Shown here piece by piece: positions 1-6,790 of a stretch of DNA of 41,553 bases. Every line of letters starts with the position of its first letter. Position 1 is the first letter of the stretch. The position numbers and the translations under genes were made by a program. Below the pieces are notes generated by a model, which was not told the origin of the DNA, searched no databases, and saw nothing but the letters and a program-made list of their open reading frames with translations. Origin of the DNA: an uncultured Rhodospirillaceae bacterium. GTDB lineage: Bacteria; Pseudomonadota; Alphaproteobacteria; Rhodospirillales; UBA2165. Location of the stretch: the NCBI GenBank assembly GCA_913020445.1, contig CAJWAR010000038.1, forward strand, positions 1 through 41,553, given 5' to 3'.

Positions 1-65
1 TCGTTGAACGGAAAAAATACGGTCGCAAAAAAGCCCGCCGGAGCTTCCAGTTCTCGAAACGGTAG
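1..65 (+). CDS. rpsI: 30S ribosomal protein S9, 3' end only
   Basis: The frame starting at base 3 reads VERKKYGRKKARRSFQFSKR and stops with TAG at 63-65. This is the conserved basic C-terminus of ribosomal protein S9, whose tail reaches toward the P-site tRNA in the 30S subunit. The rest of the gene, and probably rplM before it, lies left of the window. A rho-independent terminator follows within 30 bases. An ATG-less frame over the same bases is a shadow. The ending is very characteristic, so the call is firm despite its shortness. Confidence 0.93.
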   Translation, partial: VERKKYGRKKARRSFQFSKR

Positions 66-90
66 AAGCACAGAGTTATTTATCGAAAGA

Positions 91-119
91 GGGCTTGCAG
101 AAATGCAGGCCCTTTTTTT
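91..119 (+). terminator. rho-independent terminator after rpsI
   Basis: A 9-bp stem (GGGCTTGCA / TGCAGGCCC, one G-U pair) closes a GAAA tetraloop and is followed by seven T residues. It sits 25 bases after the rpsI stop codon on the same strand. Confidence 0.92.
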
Positions 120-210
120 ATTAGAAGGGGACATCTTCTTGGCACATCCCATCGGCCTCGCAAATGGTCGCCTAAGGTGTCCCCGCTTGAGGTGTTGAAG
201 TGGTTTTGTG

Positions 211-252
211 ATTCCTGGATTCCGGCTCTTCGCTACGCTACGGCCGGAATGA
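211..252. repeat. palindromic intergenic repeat (REP-like)
   Basis: Arms ATTCCGGC (219-226) and GCCGGAAT (243-250) flank a 16-base centre containing CGCTACGCTA. The element lies between the rpsI terminator and the 3' end of pspC, so it could also end the leftward psp transcript. Its style matches the dispersed palindromes found between genes in many alphaproteobacteria. Only one copy of this exact type is in the window, so its repeat status is inferred. Confidence 0.55.
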
Positions 253-283
253 CGGTGAAAAGTAAACTGTCACCGAAATTGCG

Positions 284-772
284 TCACTTAATATCATCAA
301 ACTCTTTGTTGAGTTTGTATTCGTCTGATGAGACATGTTCTTCCATGCCGTTGGTGCGTTTTTCCAGATCTTCGAATTTCTGCTTCAAGTCGGAAAAATC
401 AAATTCGTCATCGCGATACGCAGTGCCATAAGAAGTTTGGGGGCCGCCGGCGGTGGCGGCTTCATCGAAGCCCGGCGCGTGGGTCATATTTTCAAAACCG
501 CGGCGGGATTTTTCGAACGCTCCATCTAACATATCCTCGTATTTCCCCGGGTGCTTGATCCAGAGGTAGGCCAGGAAAAAGATCAGTAAGGCGAAGATTT
601 TGGTAAACAGAAAGAGCACGACAAAGCCGATGATAATCACTTTGCTGGAGACGCCAAATTTAGTCGCCAAGCCCTTGATGGTACGTTTAATACCGCCGTC
701 GCGTTTCCGCGGCCGTCGTGGGTGACCTTTATGGTAATGGTGATGATGGTGGTGGTGTTCACGGCGTTTCAT
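284..772 (-). CDS. pspC: PspC-like envelope stress membrane protein with His-rich N-terminus
   Basis: 162 residues. The N-terminus is very basic and carries seven consecutive His (residues 6-12) plus more at 14 and 17. Residues 31-75 resemble the PspC domain (a GLATKFG segment, then a long hydrophobic stretch at about 44-73). The C-terminal 40 residues form a charged helix containing LEKRTNGMEEHVSSDEYKLN, like the PspC tail. In the phage-shock system PspC is an inner-membrane sensor that works with PspB to draw PspA off PspF. The start overlaps the end of pspB by 14 bases, which suggests translational coupling. The His run is not a usual PspC feature. Confidence 0.85.
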   Translation of the reverse strand: MKRREHHHHHHHYHKGHPRRPRKRDGGIKRTIKGLATKFGVSSKVIIIGFVVLFLFTKIFALLIFFLAYLWIKHPGKYEDMLDGAFEKSRRGFENMTHAPGFDEAATAGGPQTSYGTAYRDDEFDFSDLKQKFEDLEKRTNGMEEHVSSDEYKLNKEFDDIK

Positions 773-1016
773 TTTTAACTCCAGCGGGGGCTTCCGCTTC
801 CAAAATTGTTTCCAGGGACTCTAATCTTTCGTCGAGTGAAACAGCGATCTCACGCAGCCGTAAAAGCTCTTTGCGATTGACCACCGTTTGGCCTTGTCCG
901 GCGCCCGCCTGCTTCATTTGTTTCCACTTGGTTATGTAATGAAAAAGCAGCCAAAGCGGTAACCCAATCGTCAGGAAGAGTATGAGCGGGACATTTAAAA
1001 AATTCAAAAAGTCCAT
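759..1016 (-). CDS. pspB: phage shock protein B
   Basis: 85 residues, slightly longer than the roughly 75 of E. coli PspB. One N-terminal membrane segment (about residues 8-27, IPL-like VPLILFLTIGLPLWLLFHY) is followed by a cytoplasmic amphipathic coiled coil ending in LDERLESLETILEAEAP, matching the conserved PspB end. PspB is a small inner-membrane partner of PspC that relays envelope damage to PspA. It lies between pspA (46-base gap) and pspC (14-base overlap), in the classical gene order. Confidence 0.93.
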   Translation of the reverse strand: MDFLNFLNVPLILFLTIGLPLWLLFHYITKWKQMKQAGAGQGQTVVNRKELLRLREIAVSLDERLESLETILEAEAPAGVKNETP

Positions 1017-1062
1017 AATTGATCCGATTGTAGTTCAGTTCACTTGAAGTCTAGAAGTAGGT

Positions 1063-1731
1063 TCAGCTTTGCTTTTTCGCAAGCTTGGCTTTCATGCGCT
1101 CAAGCTCATCAACAATAGCGTTCTCGGCGGCTAACTCAATAAACTCTTCATCGAGCGTGCGTTCTTTACCCAAATCAAAACTTTCGGCATCGGCTTCCAA
1201 CTCGTCAATGCGGCGCTCCAGAGTGGAATAGCGTTCCATGGCGTCGTCAACCCGGCCGTCATGCAAGGTTTGGCGTATCTTAACCCGCTTCTGGGCAGTT
1301 TTCATGCGAATCTCGATCGCCTTCTTTTTGGCCTTGGCTTCATCCAGTTTGGCTTGCAGTTGGGCCAGATCCTCGTTGTATTTGCTGAGCGAGGTTTCAG
1401 TGGCTGCCAAGCCTTCGCGTAAAGAAGCAGCTTGCTCAGAGAGCTTGGCTTTAGCAACCAGCGCACCTTTGGCCAGGTCTTCGCGGTTTTTAGACAGCGC
1501 GAATTCGGCTTTTTCCTGCCATTCCTCTGCCGCGGTATCGAGTTTTTCCAAGCGTCGGTTGATTTCCTTTTTATCGGCAATGGCCTTGACGGCGGTCGAA
1601 CGTACCTCGACCAGCGTGTCTTCCATTTCCTGAATCATCAGGCGGATCATTTTTTCAGGATCCTCTGCCTTATCGAGCAGAGAATTGATGTTGGAGTGAA
1701 CAATGTCGGTTAGACGGGAAAATATAGTCAT
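1063..1731 (-). CDS. pspA: phage shock protein A (PspA/IM30 family)
   Basis: 222 residues, the usual length of the family. The protein is almost wholly coiled coil. The N-terminus (MTIFSRLTDIVHSNINSLLD) matches the amphipathic membrane-binding helix, and DPEKMIRLMIQEMEDTLVEV is the family signature. PspA does two jobs: it binds and inhibits PspF, and it assembles on damaged inner membrane to limit proton leakage. A GAGGA ribosome-binding site lies 5 bases before the ATG. It is first in the pspABC operon, and a sigma-54 promoter lies about 40 bases upstream of its start. Confidence 0.96.
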   Translation of the reverse strand: MTIFSRLTDIVHSNINSLLDKAEDPEKMIRLMIQEMEDTLVEVRSTAVKAIADKKEINRRLEKLDTAAEEWQEKAEFALSKNREDLAKGALVAKAKLSEQAASLREGLAATETSLSKYNEDLAQLQAKLDEAKAKKKAIEIRMKTAQKRVKIRQTLHDGRVDDAMERYSTLERRIDELEADAESFDLGKERTLDEEFIELAAENAIVDELERMKAKLAKKQS

Positions 1732-1771
1732 GTCGTCCTCAATAGTTGGTTAAATGTATTACCCAATGTAT

Positions 1772-1787
1772 TGCAGGCGCCGTGCCA
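1772..1787 (-). promoter_or_regulatory. sigma-54 promoter of pspABC
   Basis: Read leftward, the sequence is TGGCACGGCGCCTGCA: the -24 GG and -12 GC dinucleotides are separated by exactly 10 bases, and TGGCACG is the full consensus -24 element. Transcription would start near 1760, about 30 bases before the pspA ATG. The psp operons of Enterobacteriaceae are likewise transcribed by sigma-54 RNA polymerase under PspF. Confidence 0.88.
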
Positions 1788-1869
1788 ACTTCATAACCCA
1801 TTGAAAACAAACAATTCATCAAAATTGATCTCTAATAAAGTATCGTTTATCGCTAAATAACATCGACAT

Positions 1870-1890
1870 TAATAGCGATATTCGCTATTA
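1870..1890. promoter_or_regulatory. 21-bp palindrome, candidate PspF-binding site
   Basis: TAATAGCGA and TCGCTATTA form perfect 9-bp arms around TAT. The palindrome is about 85-115 bp upstream of the sigma-54 promoter, a normal distance for an enhancer-binding protein site. It ends only 8 bases before the pspF start codon, so one protein bound here could both activate pspA and repress pspF. Binding by PspF is inference. Confidence 0.6.
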
Positions 1891-1898
1891 TATTAATC

Positions 1899-2895
1899 AT
1901 GCTTGATCAACTACCCGCCATCCTGGGCGAGGACCCGGCTTTTCTTGATGCCGTTGAGCGCTGTTCGCGCTTGGCTACCATTAAACCGCCCTTGTCTGGT
2001 GGTCGGCGAGCGCGGCACTGGCAAAGAGCTGTTGGCGGCCCGGCTGCATTATCTGTCACCGCGCTGGAACGGGCCGTTGATCAAGGTGAACTGCGCCGCC
2101 TTAAGCGAGACCTTGCTTGAATCGGAACTTTTTGGCCATGAGATGGGAGCCTTTACCGGCGCTCAGCGAAAGCGGGCCGGACGCTTTGAATTGGCTGATA
2201 ACGGAACGCTGATACTGGACGAAATTGCCAATGCCTCACCGGCTGTTCAGGAGAAGGTTCTGCGCGTTATCGAATACGGTGAGTTCGAGCGGGTTGGCGG
2301 TACCGAAACCCTGCAGGTCGATGTCAGAGTAGTAGCGGCGGCGAATACGGATTTACCCGCTTTGGCCAAGTCCGGAGAATTTCGCGCCGACCTGCTCGAC
2401 CGGCTGGCTTTTGACGTCATCACTATCCCACCGCTAAGGGCCCGGCCCGGCGATATAATATCGATGGCCGAGAGCTTTGCCGTTGAGACGTCGCAGGACT
2501 TAGGTCTGGAAACGTTTGCCGGCTTTACCGACGCGGCCAAGCAAAGCCTTACAGCCTATGCCTGGCCGGGCAATGTTCGAGAACTTCGAAATGTCGTTGA
2601 ACGCTCGGTTTTTTATGCCGCTCGGGACAATACGCCGATTGCTCAGATTGTCATTGATCCGTTCGACAGCCCGTGGCGGCCGGCGGGCTCATCGGCGGAG
2701 ACTGCGGATCAAGGGCCAAAATCTCCTGCCTCTGACGCGCCCACGAGCTTTAGCGAGGCCGTCGCCAAATATGAGATATCGCTGCTCGAAAAGGCTCTCG
2801 GCGAATCCCGTCACGTGCAAAAAGAAGCCGCCAGCCGGCTTGATTTGGGCTACCACCAATTCCGCCGCCTGCTGCAGAAGCATAAGATTAATTGA
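1899..2895 (+). CDS. pspF: PspF, sigma-54 activator, with apparent one-base frameshift near the N-terminus
   Basis: AAA+ enhancer-binding protein that, like PspF, lacks an N-terminal receiver or sensor domain. Visible motifs are Walker A GERGTGKE, the sigma-54 contact loop GAFTGA, Walker B GTLILDEI, the arginine-finger region FRADLLDRLAF, and a C-terminal Fis-type helix-turn-helix (EAASRLDLGYHQFRRLLQ). The expected N-terminus (MLDQLPAILGEDPAFLDAVE) starts at the ATG at 1899 but is in a different frame from the rest. The frames join as LATIKP|PCLVVGERG if one base around 1986-1991 (CCGCCC) is skipped. From there the second frame is open to TGA at 2893-2895. The extra base may be a sequencing error, a real mutation or, less likely, programmed +1 frameshifting. 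The gene is divergent from pspABC, as in E. coli. Confidence 0.88.
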
Positions 2896-2995
2896 CCACT
2901 TCAAAACGGTCGGCATTTTTTAGCGGTATTTTTTTTATTTTTTTTAGCATCTAGGCATTGCGTTTTTCGCTGGAAACGCAGATATATGCGCCGCT

Positions 2996-3943
2996 ATGGC
3001 TAAAATTTTCATTGATGGTGAAGCAGGGACCACAGGCCTGCAAATTCTCGACCGGTTGAAAGGCCGGAACGATCTCGAACTCTTGCATCTGGGTGACGAC
3101 CGGCGCAAGGACCTCAAGGCGCGTGCCGAGATGCTCAATAGCGCTGATATCTCCATCCTGTGTTTGCCGGAAGATGCCTCGCGGGACGCTGTGGGATTGA
3201 TCGAAAATGATAAGGCCCGGGTGATTGATGCCTCGATCGCCTACCGGACCGATCCGGATTGGGTCTATGGTTTTCCGGAATATCAGGCTGATCAGCGCGA
3301 CCTTATCGTCGGCGCCCGGCGGGTAACCAATCCCGGCTGTTATGCCTGCTCATCGATCTCGATCATTTATCCACTGGTTGCGGCTGGTCTTTTACCGGCG
3401 GATTTTCCGCTCAGCATCAATGCCGTGTCGGGCTATTCGGGTGGTGGCAAGTCGTTGATCGCCGCCTTTGAAGATCAAGCGTCGCCCAATCATACCGACA
3501 GCGAATTTTATCTCTATGGCTTGGGATTGGCTCATAAGCACACACCTGAAATTCAACGGCGGAGCGGTCTTGATCACGCGCCTATTTTCGTGCCGAGTGT
3601 CGGACGCTTTGCGCAAGGCATGCTGATTTCGGTGCCGCTGCAGTTGAGGTCCCTTGGCGAAGGCGTAAAACCCGGCGATATCCACGCCGTGCTGGCCGAT
3701 CATTATGGCGGCCAAAAATTTGTCACCGTCGCGCCACTGGCGGAGACGGCGGCGATGGCCAGTCTTGATCCGGAAGATTTAAATAACACGAATATGATGA
3801 GGCTCTATGTCTTTGCCAATGACGCCAGCGGCCAGGCCGTCGTCTGTGCGCAGCTCGACAATCTTGGCAAAGGAGCTTCCGGTCAGGCGGTGCAAAATCT
3901 TAATCTCATGCTGGGATTAGACGAAACTATAGGCTTGCTTTAA
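2996..3943 (+). CDS. argC: N-acetyl-gamma-glutamyl-phosphate reductase (short type)
   Basis: 315 residues, the length of the short ArgC type. It catalyses the NADPH-dependent reduction of N-acetylglutamyl phosphate to the semialdehyde in arginine synthesis. The Rossmann nucleotide-binding start is FIDGEAGTTGLQI, and the catalytic Cys is C115 in TNPGCYACSS. HAVLADHYGGQKFV is in the C-terminal substrate region. In many alphaproteobacteria argC directly follows rpsI; here the psp locus separates them. A long T-rich stretch (about 2916-2946) lies between pspF and this gene and may help end the pspF transcript. Confidence 0.95.
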   Translation: MAKIFIDGEAGTTGLQILDRLKGRNDLELLHLGDDRRKDLKARAEMLNSADISILCLPEDASRDAVGLIENDKARVIDASIAYRTDPDWVYGFPEYQADQRDLIVGARRVTNPGCYACSSISIIYPLVAAGLLPADFPLSINAVSGYSGGGKSLIAAFEDQASPNHTDSEFYLYGLGLAHKHTPEIQRRSGLDHAPIFVPSVGRFAQGMLISVPLQLRSLGEGVKPGDIHAVLADHYGGQKFVTVAPLAETAAMASLDPEDLNNTNMMRLYVFANDASGQAVVCAQLDNLGKGASGQAVQNLNLMLGLDETIGLL

Positions 3944-4103
3944 ACCTAAATTGCCTTAAGAATTTTGCCGTTGAAGTTATTTAATTCGCTCTCTTAGTTT
4001 CTGCACGGCATAAGCTTGTCCTTTCGCTTTATTCAAGCTCTTCAGACCAACCTGCGTAGCACCTTCGGAGTAAATATTTGGACGCTCCGAAAGGCGCTCG
4101 GCT

Positions 4104-4643
4104 ATGCTGTTGGAATATTCGTTCCTGGCCTTCGTGGTCATTACGTGTTCGTTGTCGTTGATTTATTGCGCCGTCACCGGCATTTCCCCGGTGCCGAGCT
4201 CGCGTAATTCGAAGAAGTACATGTTTGATCTGTTGCCGGCGGATTTTACCGGTGAGGTGATAGATTTGGGTGCTGGCTGGGGCTCGCTGGCCTTTCCCCT
4301 GGCGCGCAGATTTCCGCAATCTAAAGTTTATGCCTATGAGATTTCGCCGGTGCCGTGGCTGGCGATGCAGCTGCGCCGGTTAGTCCAAATTCGCCGCAAT
4401 CTTATTATCGAGCGGGTCAATATGCTAAAAAAGAGCTTCTCGTTTCGCGCTGAGACCAAGGCAGTTGTCTGCTATTTGCATTCAGAGGCGCTTGAGAAAC
4501 TCCGCCCCAAGCTGGAGCGCGACCTTGAACCCGGCACGCTGATCATCAGTAATGTGTTTGATATCCCGGGCTGGCAGCCCGAAGCTGTGCATGAGATCGA
4601 GGATGCCTTCTGTCCGCAGATTTATGTGTATAGGGTGCCTTAA
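4104..4643 (+). CDS. membrane-anchored class I SAM-dependent methyltransferase
   Basis: 179 residues. One N-terminal hydrophobic segment (residues 3-26) is followed by a small Rossmann methyltransferase fold. The SAM motif I is VIDLGAGWGSLAFPLAR, and YAYEISPVPW carries the acidic residue that usually binds the SAM ribose. The fold is short and lacks an obvious substrate domain. The ATG at 4104 is the only ATG after an in-frame TAA. The substrate is unknown; hydrophobic quinone or lipid substrates would suit a membrane anchor, but that is a guess. It is monocistronic, with convergent genes downstream. Confidence 0.75.
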   Translation: MLLEYSFLAFVVITCSLSLIYCAVTGISPVPSSRNSKKYMFDLLPADFTGEVIDLGAGWGSLAFPLARRFPQSKVYAYEISPVPWLAMQLRRLVQIRRNLIIERVNMLKKSFSFRAETKAVVCYLHSEALEKLRPKLERDLEPGTLIISNVFDIPGWQPEAVHEIEDAFCPQIYVYRVP

Positions 4644-4733
4644 TTTTTGCCCCTCAAGCGCCGCATTTAAAGCGACCCGGGTCGACTTATTACAATGTTA
4701 ACTTTTGAATTAAGTAAGCTGTCCCCTTAATTC

Positions 4734-5192
4734 CTAAAGCTCGATCAACACACCTTCGTCAATCGCCCGGCGGATGCGTTCAGAATTCTCTTTTTTATCA
4801 ACCACCGGCGTTTTTGCTTTGGCATAGGTTAGCTTATGCGTCAGTAAACCATCTTTAAAATGAAGCAGGTCCAAGCCGCGCCAGCCGCCGGCGCGGTCGC
4901 CGTTTTCCATCGTCATCAGCCACCTGAACATAATTTTGCCAGTGCCTTTACCTTCCCCGACCTCAACAAACTGGTCTTCGAAGTGAAATATCAATTTACC
5001 GAATTCATGACGAAACTGTGGAATTAGAGCTTCCCGAATAGCCGCTTTACCAACATGGCGGACGCCATTGAATTCGTCATAAACCGCGTCTTCGGCAAAG
5101 CAGGACATCACATCGTCAATATCCTCGCGATCAAAGGCCTCAGAAAAGCCGTCCATCAGTTTTAAAAGTACGTCCCGGTTTTCTTGGCTCAT
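4734..5192 (-). CDS. NTF2-like (SnoaL-type) protein coupled to the UbiD homologue
   Basis: 152 residues. The cone-shaped NTF2/SnoaL fold is suggested by MDGFSEAFDREDIDDVMSCF, then YDEFNGVRHVGKAAIREAL, and a strand-rich second half (GTGKIMFRWLM). Such proteins can be isomerases, cyclases or non-catalytic ligand binders. The ATG overlaps the stop of the upstream ubiD-like gene (ATGA, 5189-5192), so the two are translationally coupled and probably act on the same small molecule. The exact reaction cannot be read from the sequence. Confidence 0.8.
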   Translation of the reverse strand: MSQENRDVLLKLMDGFSEAFDREDIDDVMSCFAEDAVYDEFNGVRHVGKAAIREALIPQFRHEFGKLIFHFEDQFVEVGEGKGTGKIMFRWLMTMENGDRAGGWRGLDLLHFKDGLLTHKLTYAKAKTPVVDKKENSERIRRAIDEGVLIEL

Positions 5193-6628
5193 GACTTATC
5201 GATCCGATATTGGGCGCGTTTGGGAATGTCGAAATCCGGCAACCCGGCGGACTTCCATGTTTCCAAGGCTTTCATCATGGTTTCCTTAGGCGGCAAGGAA
5301 AATTCATCTTCGGGGACACTGCGGGTGCCGTCAATAACGATTTTGCTGCCCATCTTGACGCCGTCGACCGCTTCGATCGAGGGGTCCATGGCGGCGCGCA
5401 TAAAGACATCTTTGATGATGACGGTGTCGCGCGACGGATTGTAGCGTGCGTTCAGCACCCAATCCATGTGCAAAGGATCGCGGATGTCGACATCTTCATC
5501 GACCACGGTGACGCGTTTTAGCGCACTAACCTCGGCGGCCATGCGGCCGATTTTCATGCCATGACCTTTATATTGCGGTGTCATGGCAATAATACCATGC
5601 GCCATTTGGCCGCCAAAGGTGAGGTCGATGTGGAAATCAGTGATGAAGATTTCGCCCAGGTCATGGCGCAGGATTTTGTTTATCATCCCAGCCGTCGCAT
5701 GGCTTTGCAGCATGGTGCTCTCGCTCGGCGGCATTTGACTGGTCATGCCGTAATAGATGGCGTCTTTCCGCCGGGTAATGGCCGTGATGCGGGCCACCGG
5801 CTTATCGCTGATCTCGCACATGAAACCAAGGTTTTCGCCGAACGGACCCTCTTTATCGAGGTCGCCAGGCGCGATTTCACCTTCAATGATGATCTCGGCA
5901 TTGGCCGGGACCAATATATCGTTGGTGACGCATTTGACGAGTTCGATGGGCGAACCCATCAAGCCACCGGCGACTTTCATTTCCTGCACGCCTGTCGGCA
6001 GCGTCGCCACCGAGGCCAATTGATAGGCCGGATCGGCGCCAATTACCCAAGCAACCGGGGCGGCTTTGCCCTGCTTCCACCAGGTTTCGCATTGATCGTG
6101 ACCACCGCGGCGGGGGTTCATATTGACGACGACATGATGGTCGTCGCGCACCAGGGTACGATAAACACCGGAATTTTGATTATCGGAATCAACCAGTTTG
6201 GTCATCACCGTGGTCGTGATATAAGGCGCCGGATCCTTACCCGGCGTCCAGGTCGGGACCGGCAAGTCGCTGAGATTGGCCTCATCACCTTCAAGCACGA
6301 TTTCCTGGCAAGGTGCTTTGTCGACGGAGACCGGTTCAAGCTGATTAATCAGCGCGTTCTCCCATTGGGCATTTATTTGCTCCGGTTCGACATCGAGCGC
6401 CAAGGCATAAGCTTGCCTGGAGGCGCCGAGTGCGCCGGTGCAAAGTGGCAGTTCTGAGCCTTCGACATTATCAAACAAAAGACCAAATCGATCATTATCC
6501 GGTAAAGCCTGGAAGGCCCATTTTGCCAGGCAAGCCGGCTCCCAACTGGGATCAACGGATTGCGTTACGCGCCGCAGCAGGCCTTGCTGCTCGGCGACGG
6601 CGATGAAATCTCGAAAGCTACGGCTCAT
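5189..6628 (-). CDS. UbiD-family decarboxylase (prenylated-FMN dependent)
   Basis: 479 residues, typical of the UbiD family, which (de)carboxylates aromatic or alpha,beta-unsaturated acids using prenylated FMN made by a UbiX partner. Family regions include SGVYRTLVRD (R157, candidate cofactor-contacting Arg), IIIEGEI (E249/E251) and EGPFGENLGFM (E260/E265), which supply the conserved Glu residues. The C-terminal half carries DPLHMDWVLNARYNPSRD. No ubiX is nearby. Pairing with an NTF2-like protein rather than ubiquinone genes argues for an aromatic catabolic or biosynthetic acid rather than ubiquinone synthesis. A GGGAAG ribosome-binding site precedes the ATG. Confidence 0.88.
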   Translation of the reverse strand: MSRSFRDFIAVAEQQGLLRRVTQSVDPSWEPACLAKWAFQALPDNDRFGLLFDNVEGSELPLCTGALGASRQAYALALDVEPEQINAQWENALINQLEPVSVDKAPCQEIVLEGDEANLSDLPVPTWTPGKDPAPYITTTVMTKLVDSDNQNSGVYRTLVRDDHHVVVNMNPRRGGHDQCETWWKQGKAAPVAWVIGADPAYQLASVATLPTGVQEMKVAGGLMGSPIELVKCVTNDILVPANAEIIIEGEIAPGDLDKEGPFGENLGFMCEISDKPVARITAITRRKDAIYYGMTSQMPPSESTMLQSHATAGMINKILRHDLGEIFITDFHIDLTFGGQMAHGIIAMTPQYKGHGMKIGRMAAEVSALKRVTVVDEDVDIRDPLHMDWVLNARYNPSRDTVIIKDVFMRAAMDPSIEAVDGVKMGSKIVIDGTRSVPEDEFSLPPKETMMKALETWKSAGLPDFDIPKRAQYRIDKS

Positions 6629-6790
6629 GAATGACTTCCCTGGTTAATTGGTGTGACGTGGCAAAATTATATGGGGAGGGAAAATGACTGTCACGCGAGA
6701 TTATCTTATATCAGCTATACTTTTTGGTATACGCTATCGATGGGCAGTTCGGTTGCCCAAAGTGTCCTTAATCCATCCCCGTCCAATCTT

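Noticed and set aside
4..198. 64-codon frame overlapping the rpsI end
   Set aside because: It runs through the terminator and is out of frame with the recognised S9 C-terminus.
5561..6457. 298-codon open frame on the plus strand
   Set aside because: It lies fully antisense to the well-supported UbiD-family gene and its product has no recognisable fold.
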